39,471 nucleotides of DNA from UBA1737 sp964474685 (GTDB lineage: Bacteria; Bacillota_I; Bacilli_A; ML615J-28; CAG-313): NCBI GenBank assembly GCA_964474685.1, contig CAYYTE010000007.1, positions 1-39,471 of the forward strand. Reading direction: 5' to 3'. The notes below the pieces were generated by a model, which was not told the DNA's origin, made no database searches, and saw only the letters and a program-made list of their open reading frames with translations. Each line of letters begins with the position of its first letter. The stretch's first letter is position 1. Shown here one piece after another: positions 1 to 9,204 of the stretch. Position numbers and translations under genes: made by a program.

Positions 1-24
1 TTTTTACTCGATTTTTGCAAATAA

Positions 25-58
25 AATGTATCACATTTTCTAGAAAACGTGATACATT
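25..58 (-). terminator. Long imperfect palindrome, probable terminator of the LRR gene
   Basis: A 10-bp perfect arm (AATGTATCAC at 25-34 with GTGATACATT at 49-58) encloses one mismatch and a second palindrome, TTTTCTAGAAAA. The hairpin lies 27 bases past the stop of the LRR gene. On the minus strand it is followed by a T-rich tract (TTTTATTTG). Termination is inferred from position and shape; it could serve both strands. Confidence 0.5.
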
Positions 59-85
59 CTTTCTTAATTATTCACAATTATTTTA

Positions 86-1033
86 TTAGATTCCTATTTT
101 TTTAATAACTACTTTACTACCAAGTTGGTTTTTAAATAGGTTTTTAAATGTTTCGACATTTGCTTCTTCTGTATAAATCGTATCAAAATTCGTAGAACCG
201 GTAAATATATGTTCACCAATGGTTACTAAACCCGTATGGAGTGTAATGGATACAAGATTATCGCAATAAGAGAATGCGGCACTACCGATTGTTTTTAGTT
301 TCATTCCACCATCTATTTTTACTAGAGCGGGACAAAAACTAAATGCTTCTTTTTCGATTGTTTCTAAATTTGTTCCTGAATTTATTTGATATAACGAATC
401 CGCATGATAAAAGCAATTACTCCCAACTTCTAAAACACTAGCCAAATCAATGGATTTTAACATTGTATTTCCATAAAAGGCATTATTGCCAAGTCTCGTA
501 ACACTACTTGGTACTACAAAATGAATGGTTGTATTTGGATGTTGTAATAAGACAGTCTTCGCTTTATTATATAAAACTCCATCTTCACTTGCATAAGTAC
601 TATTCTCATTCGACACTTCCCAGGTTTTAAAAGAATTTGGATAATAAAGTGAAATATCTTCTAAAGAGGAACTATCTTTTTTATTACCTATATAAGTAAT
701 GTTTTTTGAAATGTAGAGTTTACTTACATTCTTTAAATCACTAAAGTTTCCATTTTGACTAATAATTTTTGTAACAGGTATGTTATCAATAGATTCTGGA
801 ATTGTAATTTCATAAGATGTTTGCGAGTCTTTTTTAATTCCTTTTATTATATAATAAGTAGAATCTGTAGATAATTCAAAATTAAATATCTTTTCATATT
901 TTAAATATTCTTCAGAATGAACAACACCAGGATCTACTTTCGTTGAGCGATTAGAAAGGATAGCATAAACACTTAAGCCACCGAGTATTAAAACTCCGAT
1001 ACTGATTAGAATGATATATAGTTTCTTAGTCAT
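86..1033 (-). CDS. Membrane-anchored BspA-like leucine-rich-repeat protein
   Basis: A 315-residue protein with a single hydrophobic segment at residues 5-26 and a short positive N-terminus, so it is probably anchored with the rest outside the cell. There is no lipobox cysteine. From about residue 175 to 285 there are repeats of the LRR_5/BspA type, with recurring patterns such as LGNNAFYGNTMLKSIDL, IEKEAFSFCPALVKI and IGSAAFSYCDNLVSI. Proteins of this family are usually surface proteins with adhesive or scaffolding roles, but the ligand cannot be told from sequence. The region at residues 30-170 looks like more degenerate repeats. The start at 1033 is supported by AGAGGT seven bases upstream. 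It is a single gene with a hairpin after its stop. Confidence 0.8.
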   Translation of the reverse strand: MTKKLYIILISIGVLILGGLSVYAILSNRSTKVDPGVVHSEEYLKYEKIFNFELSTDSTYYIIKGIKKDSQTSYEITIPESIDNIPVTKIISQNGNFSDLKNVSKLYISKNITYIGNKKDSSSLEDISLYYPNSFKTWEVSNENSTYASEDGVLYNKAKTVLLQHPNTTIHFVVPSSVTRLGNNAFYGNTMLKSIDLASVLEVGSNCFYHADSLYQINSGTNLETIEKEAFSFCPALVKIDGGMKLKTIGSAAFSYCDNLVSITLHTGLVTIGEHIFTGSTNFDTIYTEEANVETFKNLFKNQLGSKVVIKKIGI

Positions 1034-1135
1034 ATTAATTACCTCTTGTAAAGTATATCACTTTTTTCATTCATTCTCAAGGCAAAAGAAAAAAGAAATA
1101 CAAAGCCCCACTCTGTATTTCACTGTTTCTATTGA

Positions 1136-1398
1136 TTTGATAAAGTTTCAACCCCTACTATTCCAATGAATCAATCAGAACGTATTTATTATACCAATAA
1201 AACTTATAGACTCAAAGGAATATTCTTTGATTAACATAAGTTTTATTGAATAAAAGAAATCTTTATGTCGAAAATGAATTTAATATGTGGAAGCAACTTA
1301 TTTTTAATAAAAACTTGATGAATTATAATAAATATTCTTTTATCGATAAGATAAAACCTATTGAGAGCCCTCATTTTAGCGTTCGAAACAAAGAATAG
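1136..1398 (+). pseudogene. Possible decayed ORF remnant on the plus strand
   Basis: The 412-base gap between the LRR gene and radC holds no intact gene, but two plus-strand stretches read like coding sequence. The first runs 1136-1234, 32 codons, including MNQSERIYYTNKTYRLKG, and ends in TAA. The second, in another frame, runs 1240-1398, 52 codons, including LYVENEFNMWKQLIFNKN and IKPIESPHFSVRNKE, and ends in TAG. Together they could be one gene broken by a frameshift and stops. I do not recognise the family. Short AT-rich ORFs occur by chance, so confidence is low. The gap also holds a 14-bp palindrome (AAGGTAATTACCTT, 1400-1413). Confidence 0.3.
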
Positions 1399-1445
1399 CA
1401 AGGTAATTACCTTTCAAGAGTTTTAAAGAAGGTTTAAGTAAGGCA

Positions 1446-2123
1446 TCATTCTTTTGTTAATAAGTAATTTAACTTGAAACTATAATAATCATTACCAATA
1501 ATAATATGGTCTAAAATAATAAGAGATAATAATTTGGCTGTTTCTACAATCGATTGTGTCATTAGAATATCTTGTCTACTCGGATTTGAATTCCCGGATG
1601 GGTGATTGTGAACTAAAATGATTTGTTGACAAGAGTATTTATACGCCCACTTGAATATTTCTTTAGAATCAATTAAGGTAGAATTAATGGTGCCTTGAGA
1701 TAATTTATGACAACTACATAATTTTCCATGAGAGTCTAAATAGAGTCCAAATAAGCATTCTTGTTTTAATCCCATCACTCGATTTTTCATATAATTAAAA
1801 ATATCTAAAGGGGAAGTCGGATAAAAGATTGTTTCACTCGCAACTTCCAGCCTTCTACCAAATTCCATACAAGCAAGAATCGATAAAGCTTTGGCAACTT
1901 TTACCCCCTTTATCTTAATTAGTTCTTCTACGGTTGTTTCGCGAAAGGATAAAAGACTTGGAAACTGATACAAAATGGATTGAGCAAGTTGAATCGCGTT
2001 CTCACTTTTTGACCCCGTTCTTAGAATAATAGCTAATAGTTCTACATTAGATAATGATTCAAGCCCCGCCATTAAGGCTTTTTCTCTTGGTCTTTCATCT
2101 TCTGGTACTTCTTTTAATATCAT
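1446..2123 (-). CDS. radC: RadC/YeeS-family JAB domain protein (UPF0758)
   Basis: A 225-residue protein of the usual family length. The first ~80 residues hold a helix-hairpin-helix-like region (VEELIKIKGVKVAKALSI). From about residue 100 comes the JAB/MPN domain with the metal-site motif HNHPSGNSNPSRQD near residue 172-185, preceded by the conserved block LSQGTINSTLIDSKEIFKWA. JAB domains bind zinc and in other families act as isopeptidases. The role of RadC is unsettled; the old link to DNA repair rests on a misassigned mutation. The start at 2123 follows a run of seven G residues (AGGGGGGG) seven bases away. It lies 61 bases after folC, with a terminator hairpin between, so expression by read-through or from an unseen promoter is possible. 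Confidence 0.92.
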   Translation of the reverse strand: MILKEVPEDERPREKALMAGLESLSNVELLAIILRTGSKSENAIQLAQSILYQFPSLLSFRETTVEELIKIKGVKVAKALSILACMEFGRRLEVASETIFYPTSPLDIFNYMKNRVMGLKQECLFGLYLDSHGKLCSCHKLSQGTINSTLIDSKEIFKWAYKYSCQQIILVHNHPSGNSNPSRQDILMTQSIVETAKLLSLIILDHIIIGNDYYSFKLNYLLTKE

Positions 2124-2146
2124 ACATATTCCCCCCCTAATCTATT

Positions 2147-2176
2147 AAAAAAGAGTTCATCGAATTCGATGAACTC
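2147..2176 (-). terminator. Terminator after folC
   Basis: A perfect 24-bp palindrome at 2153-2176 (arm GAGTTCATCGAA) is followed on the minus strand by six T residues (2147-2152). It begins nine bases after the folC stop. The palindrome has no unpaired loop on paper, so the real hairpin opens at its centre. Confidence 0.8.
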
Positions 2177-2184
2177 CTAGAACT

Positions 2185-3483
2185 CTATTGTTTCATAAAG
2201 ATTTCTCGAACATCACTAACTAGATATAAACTACCTATAAAGATAGTAAAAGGAACCGGCTTTGATGTTGAATAATTAATTGCATCCTCTAAAGATTCAA
2301 TTAATACTTTATTTTTACACTTTGAAGTATTATATAAATCCAATGCACTTGCGGAGCGATGATAGAAATAGGATGTACAAACGACTTCGTCAAATGTAGC
2401 ATCAAGTATTTTCATCATTGCATCAATCGCTTTATCATGAGAAATAGAAATAATACAACGTTTATATGAATAAGGTAATTGTTTAATAAATTCGCATAAC
2501 CTTGTTATTCCATCAATGTTATGAGCACCATCTAATACAATCAAAGGATCTCTTTTTATGATTTCAAAGCGTCCAGGCCATACAGTCTCTTTCATTCCTT
2601 TATAGAATATTTCTTTAGAAATGTAGAAATTACTTGTTTTATTTACAATTTCATTTAAAATTTGAATTGTTTCATAGACAACTAAGGCATTTTCAATTTG
2701 ATGATAGCCCGCTAATGGGATTTCTATATTCTCATATTCTTTATAAGAGAACTCACTTCCTTCTAAATCCATTCTTTTAAGGATTACTTGATTTGGTTCG
2801 GTAATTACAAGTTTTGAATGATTGGTTAAACATACTTTCTTAGCGAGTTTTTGAATAGATGGAATTTTACTTCCAAGAATTAAAGGGACACCAGGTTTTA
2901 CAATTCCTAACTTCTCAGTTGCAATTTTTTCAATTGTATCCCCTAATTGTTTCATATGATCCATTGCTACATTGGATATAATTGATATTATGGGGGTAAT
3001 CAAATTTGTAGCATCAAGTCTTCCACCCATACCTACTTCAATGATTGCAATATCTAAATCTGGTAATTCAGAAAAGTAGATAAAAGCAAGAAGGGTGATA
3101 AACTCAAAGAAGGAAGGAAGTTCAAATCCGGCTTCTTGAATATCCTCATATTTTAATAAAATCCGATTGGCAATCTCCATCATCGTATTTTGTGGAATAA
3201 ACTCCATATCATAGCCAATTCGCTCATTAAAGGAAATAACATGAGGGGATGTGTAAGTAGCGACTTTTAAGCCATTTGCTTTTAAAATGCTCCTTAAATA
3301 TGCAACACAACTCCCTTTGCCATTGGTGCCTGTTATATGAATGGATTTAAATTTTCTTTCAGGATGGTCAAATAACTCGCATAAATAAACCATCTTATCT
3401 AAACTTTCTTTAGGTGAAAAGCGACGTTGTACTTCCACCCATTTTTCGAAACTGGAAAAATCAGTGAAATGAATCGAATTCAT
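2185..3483 (-). CDS. folC: Folylpolyglutamate synthase / dihydrofolate synthase
   Basis: A 432-residue Mur-ligase-family enzyme that adds glutamate to folates; many bacterial forms also make dihydrofolate from dihydropteroate. The ATP-binding P-loop is SIHITGTNGKGSCVAYLRS near residue 48, followed by the family block TYTSPHVISFNERIG. The central domain carries EVGMGGRLDATN near residue 148-160, and the C-terminal domain carries LDGAHNID near residue 318. Length matches the family. Its ATG overlaps the valS stop by one base (TAATG), so translation is probably coupled. The valS-folC order is common in Bacillota. Whether it is bifunctional cannot be decided from sequence. Confidence 0.95.
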   Translation of the reverse strand: MNSIHFTDFSSFEKWVEVQRRFSPKESLDKMVYLCELFDHPERKFKSIHITGTNGKGSCVAYLRSILKANGLKVATYTSPHVISFNERIGYDMEFIPQNTMMEIANRILLKYEDIQEAGFELPSFFEFITLLAFIYFSELPDLDIAIIEVGMGGRLDATNLITPIISIISNVAMDHMKQLGDTIEKIATEKLGIVKPGVPLILGSKIPSIQKLAKKVCLTNHSKLVITEPNQVILKRMDLEGSEFSYKEYENIEIPLAGYHQIENALVVYETIQILNEIVNKTSNFYISKEIFYKGMKETVWPGRFEIIKRDPLIVLDGAHNIDGITRLCEFIKQLPYSYKRCIISISHDKAIDAMMKILDATFDEVVCTSYFYHRSASALDLYNTSKCKNKVLIESLEDAINYSTSKPVPFTIFIGSLYLVSDVREIFMKQ

Positions 3484-6131
3484 TATTTTAATACCTCTAT
3501 TTTTTTTAAATTGTCATTTACTTCTTCTAATTGCTTTTGATATTGTAATTGCTTTTCTTTTTCAATTCGAATTTTCTCTTCCGGAGCTTTTTCGATAAAT
3601 GCAGGGTTACTTAACATATTTTTTGAACGTATGAGTTCTTTTTCTAATTTTTCTTTTTGAAGATTTAACTTCTTAAACTCATCTTCATAATTTAATAAAT
3701 CTTTTAAAGGAACACCAATAGTTATCGTTGGTAATACCCTTATAACACAATCCGAATCAGTATTTTCCTTCATAATTTCTATTTGTTGTACATTTGTAAA
3801 CTTTTTAATATAATCCGTATATTTCTTTATAAAATGCTGAATATCTAAAGGTGTCGTATTTAAAGTAATATAAAGAGATATTGGAGTGGACATACCTACA
3901 CCTTTTTCATTACGAATATTTCTGATGGATGTAATTAAATCTTGTAAAAGTTTAATTTCTGAAGGTATTAATTCATCCAAATTTAAAGCAATTGGTTCCG
4001 GCCACTTCGATACCATAATGGACCCATCATAGAAATGATCATAGATTTCTTCAGTAACAAAAGGCATAAAAGGATGTAATAATTTAAGAATTGTAGTTAA
4101 TACGAGTTTTAATACATAACAAGTATTTTGTTTCACACGAGTTGAGCCACAACTAAAACTTACTTTGGTTAATTCAAGATACCAAGAAGCAAAAGTATCC
4201 CAAGTAAAGTTATAGATGAGTCTTGAAGCCTCACCAAAATCAAAATTGTCATATTGTTCACTTACTTTGGTAATTAATTCATTCATAGAATCAATAATCC
4301 AAGAGTCAATCGGCAATAAGTCTTCTTTTCTTAATTCATAAGAATCATCATATTTATTTTCTTCTAGGTTTAATTGAATATAACGGGCAATATTCCAAAT
4401 TTTATTAATATAATTCCAAGAACTTGCCATCTTTTCAGGTGAATAACAAAGGTCTTGTCCTGGAGTTGCATTTGTTGTTAGAAAATATCGCATAGCATCA
4501 CAACCATATTGATTAATTACATCAAAAGGGTCTACCCCATTTCCTAAGGACTTGCTCATCTTACGACCTTGTTCATCACGTATCAAACCATGAATGATAC
4601 AATTTTTAAATGGTCGTTCACTCATAAAGTGTTTGGATTGAAAAGCCATTCTTGCTACCCAAAAGAATATGATGTCGTATGCGGTCACTAAACAATCAAT
4701 TGGAAAGTAACGCTTTAACATATCCGTATCTTCTGGCCACCCAAGGGTTGAAAAAGGCCATAGAGCACTTGAAAACCAGGTATCTAATACATCTTCATCT
4801 TGGTGCCACCCATCACCAGTAGGGGCATTATACCCAACATATACTTCATCATTTCGATACCATGCGGGAATACGATGTCCCCACCATAATTGACGGCTAA
4901 TACACCAATCTTGAATGTTATCTAAATCTAACCAACTGGTGAGTGTTTTATTAAAACGATTAGGAATAAAGTTTATCGCCTCATCTGAATCTTGCATATC
5001 GAGCACATCTTTTGCGAGTGGAGCCATCTTAACAAACCATTGTTTGGATAATCTAGGTTCAACTACAACCCCAGTTCTTTCAGAATGTCCTACCGAGTGA
5101 ATGATTTTTTCAATGGATGGACATAATCCTTCTTTTTTCAAATCCTCCACAAGATTTTTTCTACATACAAAACGGTCTAATCCTACATACTTTCCACACT
5201 TGTCATTCATTGTACCATTTTCATTCATACAAAGAATTCTGGGTAGATTGTGACGATTTCCTACCTCAAAGTCATTGGGATCATGAGCAGGAGTAACTTT
5301 TACGATACCTGTTCCGAAGGCTATATCTACATATTCATCCGCAATAACAGGAATTAAACGATTAGCGAAAGGAATCTCAACTTGTTTTCCAATTAAATCC
5401 TTATATCTTTCATCCTTTGGATTCACCATTAATGCTGAATCACCAAACATTGTTTCCGGTCTGGTGGTAGCAACTTCTAAGTACTTACCTTCTTCTCCTA
5501 CTACCGGATATAAAATGTGATAGAGTGCTCCCTCATCATCTTGATAGATAACCTCTATATTCGATAATGCGGTTAAAGCTTCAATATCCCAGTTGATAAT
5601 TCTTTCTCCCCTATAGATTAAACCTTCTTCATATAATTTCACAAATACCGTTTTTACCGCATTTTGAAGTCCATCATCCAAAGTAAATCTTTCTTTCGAA
5701 TAATCAAGCGATAAACCAATCTTAGCCCATTGACTATGAATTGTTTTCGCATATTCCTCTTTCCATTTCCAAGTTTCTTTTAAGAATGCTTCTCTACCAA
5801 TTTGGAAACGACTAATCCCTTGTTCTTTTAATTTTGCGTCTACTTTTGCTTGTGTCGCTATTCCCGCATGATCCATTCCTGGAATCCATAAGGTATCATA
5901 TCCTTCCATTCGTTTTTGACGAACAATAATATCTTGCATTGTAGTATTCCAAGCATGTCCTAAATGTAATTTTCCTGTTACATTTGGAGGTGGTATTACC
6001 ACTGAGTAAGGTTTTTTAGATAAATCCCCACTCGCAAATAATCCCTCATTCAACCATTCTTGATATTTGTTTTCTTCAACTTGTTCATGGTCATATTTCG
6101 TCGCCATGATTCCTGTTTTCTTTGTTCTCAT
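3483..6131 (-). CDS. valS: Valyl-tRNA synthetase
   Basis: An 882-residue class I aminoacyl-tRNA synthetase that charges tRNA-Val. The signature HLGH lies in PPPNVTGKLHLGHAW near residue 49-63, and KMSKS in GRKMSKSLGNGVDP near residue 525. The editing domain lies between, around the block TTRPETMFGDSAL. The C-terminus ends in a coiled-coil arm (LNLQKEKLEKELIRSKNM). I chose the start at 6131 because GAGGTG lies four bases upstream; an in-frame ATG at 6107 has a weaker site. A T-box leader controls the gene, so expression should rise when uncharged tRNA-Val accumulates. It is followed by folC. Confidence 0.98.
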   Translation of the reverse strand: MRTKKTGIMATKYDHEQVEENKYQEWLNEGLFASGDLSKKPYSVVIPPPNVTGKLHLGHAWNTTMQDIIVRQKRMEGYDTLWIPGMDHAGIATQAKVDAKLKEQGISRFQIGREAFLKETWKWKEEYAKTIHSQWAKIGLSLDYSKERFTLDDGLQNAVKTVFVKLYEEGLIYRGERIINWDIEALTALSNIEVIYQDDEGALYHILYPVVGEEGKYLEVATTRPETMFGDSALMVNPKDERYKDLIGKQVEIPFANRLIPVIADEYVDIAFGTGIVKVTPAHDPNDFEVGNRHNLPRILCMNENGTMNDKCGKYVGLDRFVCRKNLVEDLKKEGLCPSIEKIIHSVGHSERTGVVVEPRLSKQWFVKMAPLAKDVLDMQDSDEAINFIPNRFNKTLTSWLDLDNIQDWCISRQLWWGHRIPAWYRNDEVYVGYNAPTGDGWHQDEDVLDTWFSSALWPFSTLGWPEDTDMLKRYFPIDCLVTAYDIIFFWVARMAFQSKHFMSERPFKNCIIHGLIRDEQGRKMSKSLGNGVDPFDVINQYGCDAMRYFLTTNATPGQDLCYSPEKMASSWNYINKIWNIARYIQLNLEENKYDDSYELRKEDLLPIDSWIIDSMNELITKVSEQYDNFDFGEASRLIYNFTWDTFASWYLELTKVSFSCGSTRVKQNTCYVLKLVLTTILKLLHPFMPFVTEEIYDHFYDGSIMVSKWPEPIALNLDELIPSEIKLLQDLITSIRNIRNEKGVGMSTPISLYITLNTTPLDIQHFIKKYTDYIKKFTNVQQIEIMKENTDSDCVIRVLPTITIGVPLKDLLNYEDEFKKLNLQKEKLEKELIRSKNMLSNPAFIEKAPEEKIRIEKEKQLQYQKQLEEVNDNLKKIEVLK

Positions 6132-6150
6132 TTTACACCTCTTTCATAAG

Positions 6151-6465
6151 AAAAAGTCCTTTTAATAACTTTTTCAATCGTTATTAAAAGGACGAAATTA
6201 CTCCGTGGTACCACCTTAATTAGAATCTTTTTATTATGAATTCAATTTATTGAATATGAATTCAATTTATTGAATTCTTAAGATTCCCCTCAATTAAAAT
6301 ATAACGGTTTTAACCGGAAAGAATTACTCAAATAGGCGTATGGACTATTCTTTGACGCTTTCATCTCCAGGATTACCTTCAAAAATAACTAATAAAGTCT
6401 CGCATGAACCGACTTCTTCCTGTAAACTAGTTATAATTTACTCTTCCTATCATTGAATCAATATA
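6151..6465 (-). promoter_or_regulatory. T-box riboswitch leader of valS
   Basis: The leader, read from about 6465 to 6151 on the minus strand, has the conserved T-box sequence AAGGTGGTACCACGGAG (6217-6201) that pairs with the tRNA acceptor end in the antiterminator. It ends in a strong terminator: 14-bp perfect arms 6180-6193 and 6156-6169, then five T residues (6151-6155). A GTC triplet at 6356-6354, followed by A, is a candidate valine specifier codon; I infer this from its distance and flanks and did not fold stem I. A 20-base unit is duplicated in tandem at 6235-6274, inside the arms GAATCTT/AAGATTC, so probably in the stem III region. Confidence 0.92.
6235..6274. repeat. 20-base tandem duplication inside the valS T-box leader
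   Basis: Two exact, adjacent copies of TATGAATTCAATTTATTGAA occupy 6235-6254 and 6255-6274. Each contains a near-perfect inverted repeat (GAATTCAAT/ATTGAATTC), so the duplication can form one longer or two stacked hairpins in the leader RNA. Confidence 0.9.
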
Positions 6466-6471
6466 GACAAT

Positions 6472-6500
6472 ATTATAACAATTTTTAATTTATTTGTAAA
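6472..6500 (-). promoter_or_regulatory. Promoter of valS
   Basis: On the minus strand TTTACA (6500-6495) and TATAAT (6477-6472) are separated by 17 bases. This is a sigma-A-type promoter just upstream of the T-box leader. It lies only 11 bases past the nadE stop. Confidence 0.85.
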
Positions 6501-6510
6501 GCAAATTGAA

Positions 6511-8349
6511 TTAATTCATATCCCCAGGGAATCGAAAATCCCCCCTTGGACTTAAGGATAATTCAAATATCTTAACACTTTCGGGAGACGCATAACGTTT
6601 AAACTGATTATGTTTAAAACGATTCATAAAGAAATCATAACGCTTGATAGCAACATCAAGACTTACTTTAAATTCTTTTTGAAGAAGGAATACAATTCGT
6701 TCTTTGGATGCACCTCTCATAAATATATGATACATAATAAAATCATTTTGGTCATAAGGACCTACAACGGATTCTGTATCTTGATCACTACCTGTTAACT
6801 CAGGAGAGATGATTGCATTGGTTATCGCATTTGTTTCTGTTAATAGATTTGGATACTTTATCCCATAATAAGCAACAAGTGATTTAATGGCTGTTTTTGG
6901 AAGTCCCGCATTTAAATTATACATACTGATTTGGTCCCCCGCAAACGTAGACCAACCAAGGGCAATTTCACTCATATCACCTGTCCCTAATACCAGGGCA
7001 TTTTCTTTATTGGCTAGATTCATCAAAGTCAACGTACGATATCTTGCTTGTGTATTTTCATAAGTAACATCTTTTTTCAAAGGGTCTTGACCAATTAAAG
7101 AAAATTGTTCCAGCACCCCGTTTTGAATAGGATAAAGCCTTTTGTCCACACCTAATTTCTTCATTAAATCAAGGGCGAGATTCTTCGATTTCTCACCAGT
7201 AACAAGGCTTGGCATTGTAACCGCAATAATGTTTTGAATACCTAAATCATACTTCTTAAAGCATTCATAAGCATTTAATAAAGCAAACGCAGAATCAAGC
7301 CCTCCTGAGATACCAATAACAACCTTTTTAATACCAATATGCATTAACCTTTTATATAAAGCTCCAGAAAGTACTTCAATGATATTTTCTTTATCACTAT
7401 CTTTTACAACAAAAGGTAAATGATTAAACGTCCGGTCGAGTTTATACTCTCTATTCTCTTTTAAAATATATTCAATATGGGAAAAAGTCATCATAGGTGT
7501 TTCATGGAACCAGCCATTACTATAGCGACAGAAATTAATCGCCATAATATCCACATCAACAATCGATGTTTGATTTATAAAACTTACTTCTTCTTTATCA
7601 CAGATAACCTCACCTAATTCACAATAGATTCGATGTCCTAAACAGGTATAATCGCTCGATGTTTCGGTAATGCCATTTGAAACAAATAAATAGGCACCTT
7701 CTCCTTTTAAAGAAGCATTTTCACATACTTTCGTTCGACTTTCTCTTTTACCGACATAATAAGTACTTGCTGAAAGATTGAAAATCATTTGAGCACCATT
7801 TAAATATAAATTCGTACTCGGAGAATTTGGAACCCATATGTCCGCACATATTTCTACACCAAAACAAATGCCGGATGCTTTATTTTGAAACAAGAAACTA
7901 CCAATTAATACATCTTCACCAAATAATGAAATAGTAGCTGGTTTATCTAAAAACCTCTTTCCACTTGCAAACATTCGATTATCATAAAACTCACGATTTT
8001 TTGGCAAATGAATCTTTGGTACAATCCCTAATATATGCTTATTTTGGACCACATAACATACATTATAGATAGAACCCATATAGGATAAGGGACCACCAAA
8101 CATCCATACTTGATCATTTGATTCTTCTACCATCTTTTTTAAAGCAAGGTTTGATTCTTCTAATAATTCACAATTGTAAAACCAATCCCCTAAAGAATAA
8201 CCTGTTAAGGCCATTTCGGGAAATAACATAAAACTACAATTTTCATGAGCTTTACATATTTCAATCATTGTCAACGCATTCTCTAAAGGTTTCCCTAATC
8301 TTACAACAGGTACGTTTAAACCTACTTTTACAAAGCCATTTTGAAACAT
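6511..8349 (-). CDS. nadE: Glutamine-dependent NAD+ synthetase
   Basis: A 612-residue two-domain enzyme that converts deamido-NAD to NAD, using ammonia released from glutamine. The N-terminal nitrilase domain has the triad Glu45 (LFPEMALTG), Lys112 (PKIHLPKN) and Cys168 (GVEICADIW). The C-terminal synthetase domain has the PP-loop SGGLDS at 348-353 and the block GTGDMSEIALGWST. Length fits the glutamine-dependent form rather than the ~275-residue ammonia-only form. The start at 8349 follows GAGGTG. It lies three bases after nadD, and the two genes carry out consecutive steps of NAD synthesis. No separate terminator is visible before the valS promoter. Confidence 0.95.
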   Translation of the reverse strand: MFQNGFVKVGLNVPVVRLGKPLENALTMIEICKAHENCSFMLFPEMALTGYSLGDWFYNCELLEESNLALKKMVEESNDQVWMFGGPLSYMGSIYNVCYVVQNKHILGIVPKIHLPKNREFYDNRMFASGKRFLDKPATISLFGEDVLIGSFLFQNKASGICFGVEICADIWVPNSPSTNLYLNGAQMIFNLSASTYYVGKRESRTKVCENASLKGEGAYLFVSNGITETSSDYTCLGHRIYCELGEVICDKEEVSFINQTSIVDVDIMAINFCRYSNGWFHETPMMTFSHIEYILKENREYKLDRTFNHLPFVVKDSDKENIIEVLSGALYKRLMHIGIKKVVIGISGGLDSAFALLNAYECFKKYDLGIQNIIAVTMPSLVTGEKSKNLALDLMKKLGVDKRLYPIQNGVLEQFSLIGQDPLKKDVTYENTQARYRTLTLMNLANKENALVLGTGDMSEIALGWSTFAGDQISMYNLNAGLPKTAIKSLVAYYGIKYPNLLTETNAITNAIISPELTGSDQDTESVVGPYDQNDFIMYHIFMRGASKERIVFLLQKEFKVSLDVAIKRYDFFMNRFKHNQFKRYASPESVKIFELSLSPRGDFRFPGDMN

Positions 8350-8352
8350 ATT

Positions 8353-8922
8353 TTACACCTCATATAAATGATTTTCTTTAATATATTGATTAACTTCCTT
8401 GGTTACTAATTCATCCGTTTGATTCAACCGATAAGTGGTTGAAGAAACATTTGGAATAGGATAAGATAGAAATGAAAAATTCTTTGAATATTTACAAAGT
8501 AAGGGTTCTTCTTTAATTGCTTTCTCAAACAATTCATTAGTAAAGTTCCCTCTAGGAAATACCAAAAATGAATTATCACGAATTAAAACTTCACTATTTT
8601 TCCAGTTCACAATATCGACGAAACAATCGCTGCCCATCACAAAGGTGGGATGATTGTATACTTTTAAACGATACTCAGTCCCTTTAAACTCACTTGTTTC
8701 ATCAAATAATTGAATGATTACCTTTGGATTATCCTGAAACATAAGCTTTAGCATATCGACTCTTTTCGTAAAACGAGTTAATGATTTATCTTGGTAGTGA
8801 TACACATCTCCATTCGGAACAATCCATACCTCATCAAACATACTACAAAGTACTTGGACAATAGCCAAATGGGCAATTGTGGGTGGATTAAAGGAACCAC
8901 CAAAATAGGCTATTTTTTTCAT
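8353..8922 (-). CDS. nadD: Nicotinate-nucleotide adenylyltransferase
   Basis: A 189-residue nucleotidyltransferase that joins nicotinate mononucleotide and ATP to give deamido-NAD, the substrate of the adjacent NadE. The N-terminus has the nucleotide-binding motif YFGGSFNPPTIAHLA; the conserved His and the GSFNPP loop are present. The C-terminal NVSSTTYR matches the family's ISST-x-x-R motif. Length is typical. Some paralogs such as CoaD share the fold, but the ISST-like motif and the nadE neighbour decide for NadD. The start at 8922 follows AAAGGTG with a seven-base spacer. Confidence 0.93.
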   Translation of the reverse strand: MKKIAYFGGSFNPPTIAHLAIVQVLCSMFDEVWIVPNGDVYHYQDKSLTRFTKRVDMLKLMFQDNPKVIIQLFDETSEFKGTEYRLKVYNHPTFVMGSDCFVDIVNWKNSEVLIRDNSFLVFPRGNFTNELFEKAIKEEPLLCKYSKNFSFLSYPIPNVSSTTYRLNQTDELVTKEVNQYIKENHLYEV

Positions 8923-8967
8923 ATATTTTCACCTTTAACAAACTATAAATTAAATAATTACATAATA

Positions 8968-8973
8968 AGTATA
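8968..8973 (-). promoter_or_regulatory. Possible extended -10 of nadD-nadE
   Basis: On the minus strand TGGTATACT gives a TG-extended -10 box (TATACT, 8973-8968), 46 bases upstream of the nadD start. There is no good -35 at 16-18 bases, so this is only a candidate. The rest of 8974-9140 shows no gene or clear structure. Confidence 0.4.
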
Positions 8974-9142
8974 CCATTGAATGATTCAAAAAACCATAAA
9001 AAAGAAAAAAAAGACTTACTAAACCCAATTTAAAGCGTTCGAAAAATCAAATTCGCAGCAATATCCATCCCAAACTCTTTAAAAAGGCGTTATCTGGGTT
9101 ATTTAAAAACTTAAAGTATTTCGATAAATAAAAACATTTTAC

Positions 9143-9170
9143 TTGCAACCGAAAAATAAAGTGCTATAAT
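9143..9170 (+). promoter_or_regulatory. Promoter of the aldose-epimerase-like gene
   Basis: TTGCAA (9143-9148) and TATAAT (9165-9170) are 16 bases apart, with a TGC extension before the -10 box. The -10 box lies 35 bases upstream of the ATG, and the ribosome binding site AAAGGAG is five bases from the start. Confidence 0.85.
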
Positions 9171-9204
9171 TTAAAAAAATAGTTTTATTAATAAAGGAGA
9201 TTCT

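Noticed and set aside
1266..1272. A second TGTCGAA Spo0A-like box
   Set aside because: It lies inside the decayed ORF far from any promoter, so it is probably chance.
1400..1413. Palindrome AAGGTAATTACCTT as an operator
   Set aside because: It lies past the end of radC with no promoter near it; 14 bp of AT-rich palindrome can occur by chance.
6201..6217. Reading GGTACC-containing palindrome as a restriction or operator site
   Set aside because: Its flanks match the T-box consensus and it sits just before the leader terminator, so it is the antiterminator sequence.
8791..9033. An 80-codon plus-strand ORF across the nadD start
   Set aside because: Antisense to the conserved nadD N-terminus and then low-complexity Lys/Asn codons; no promoter or binding site.
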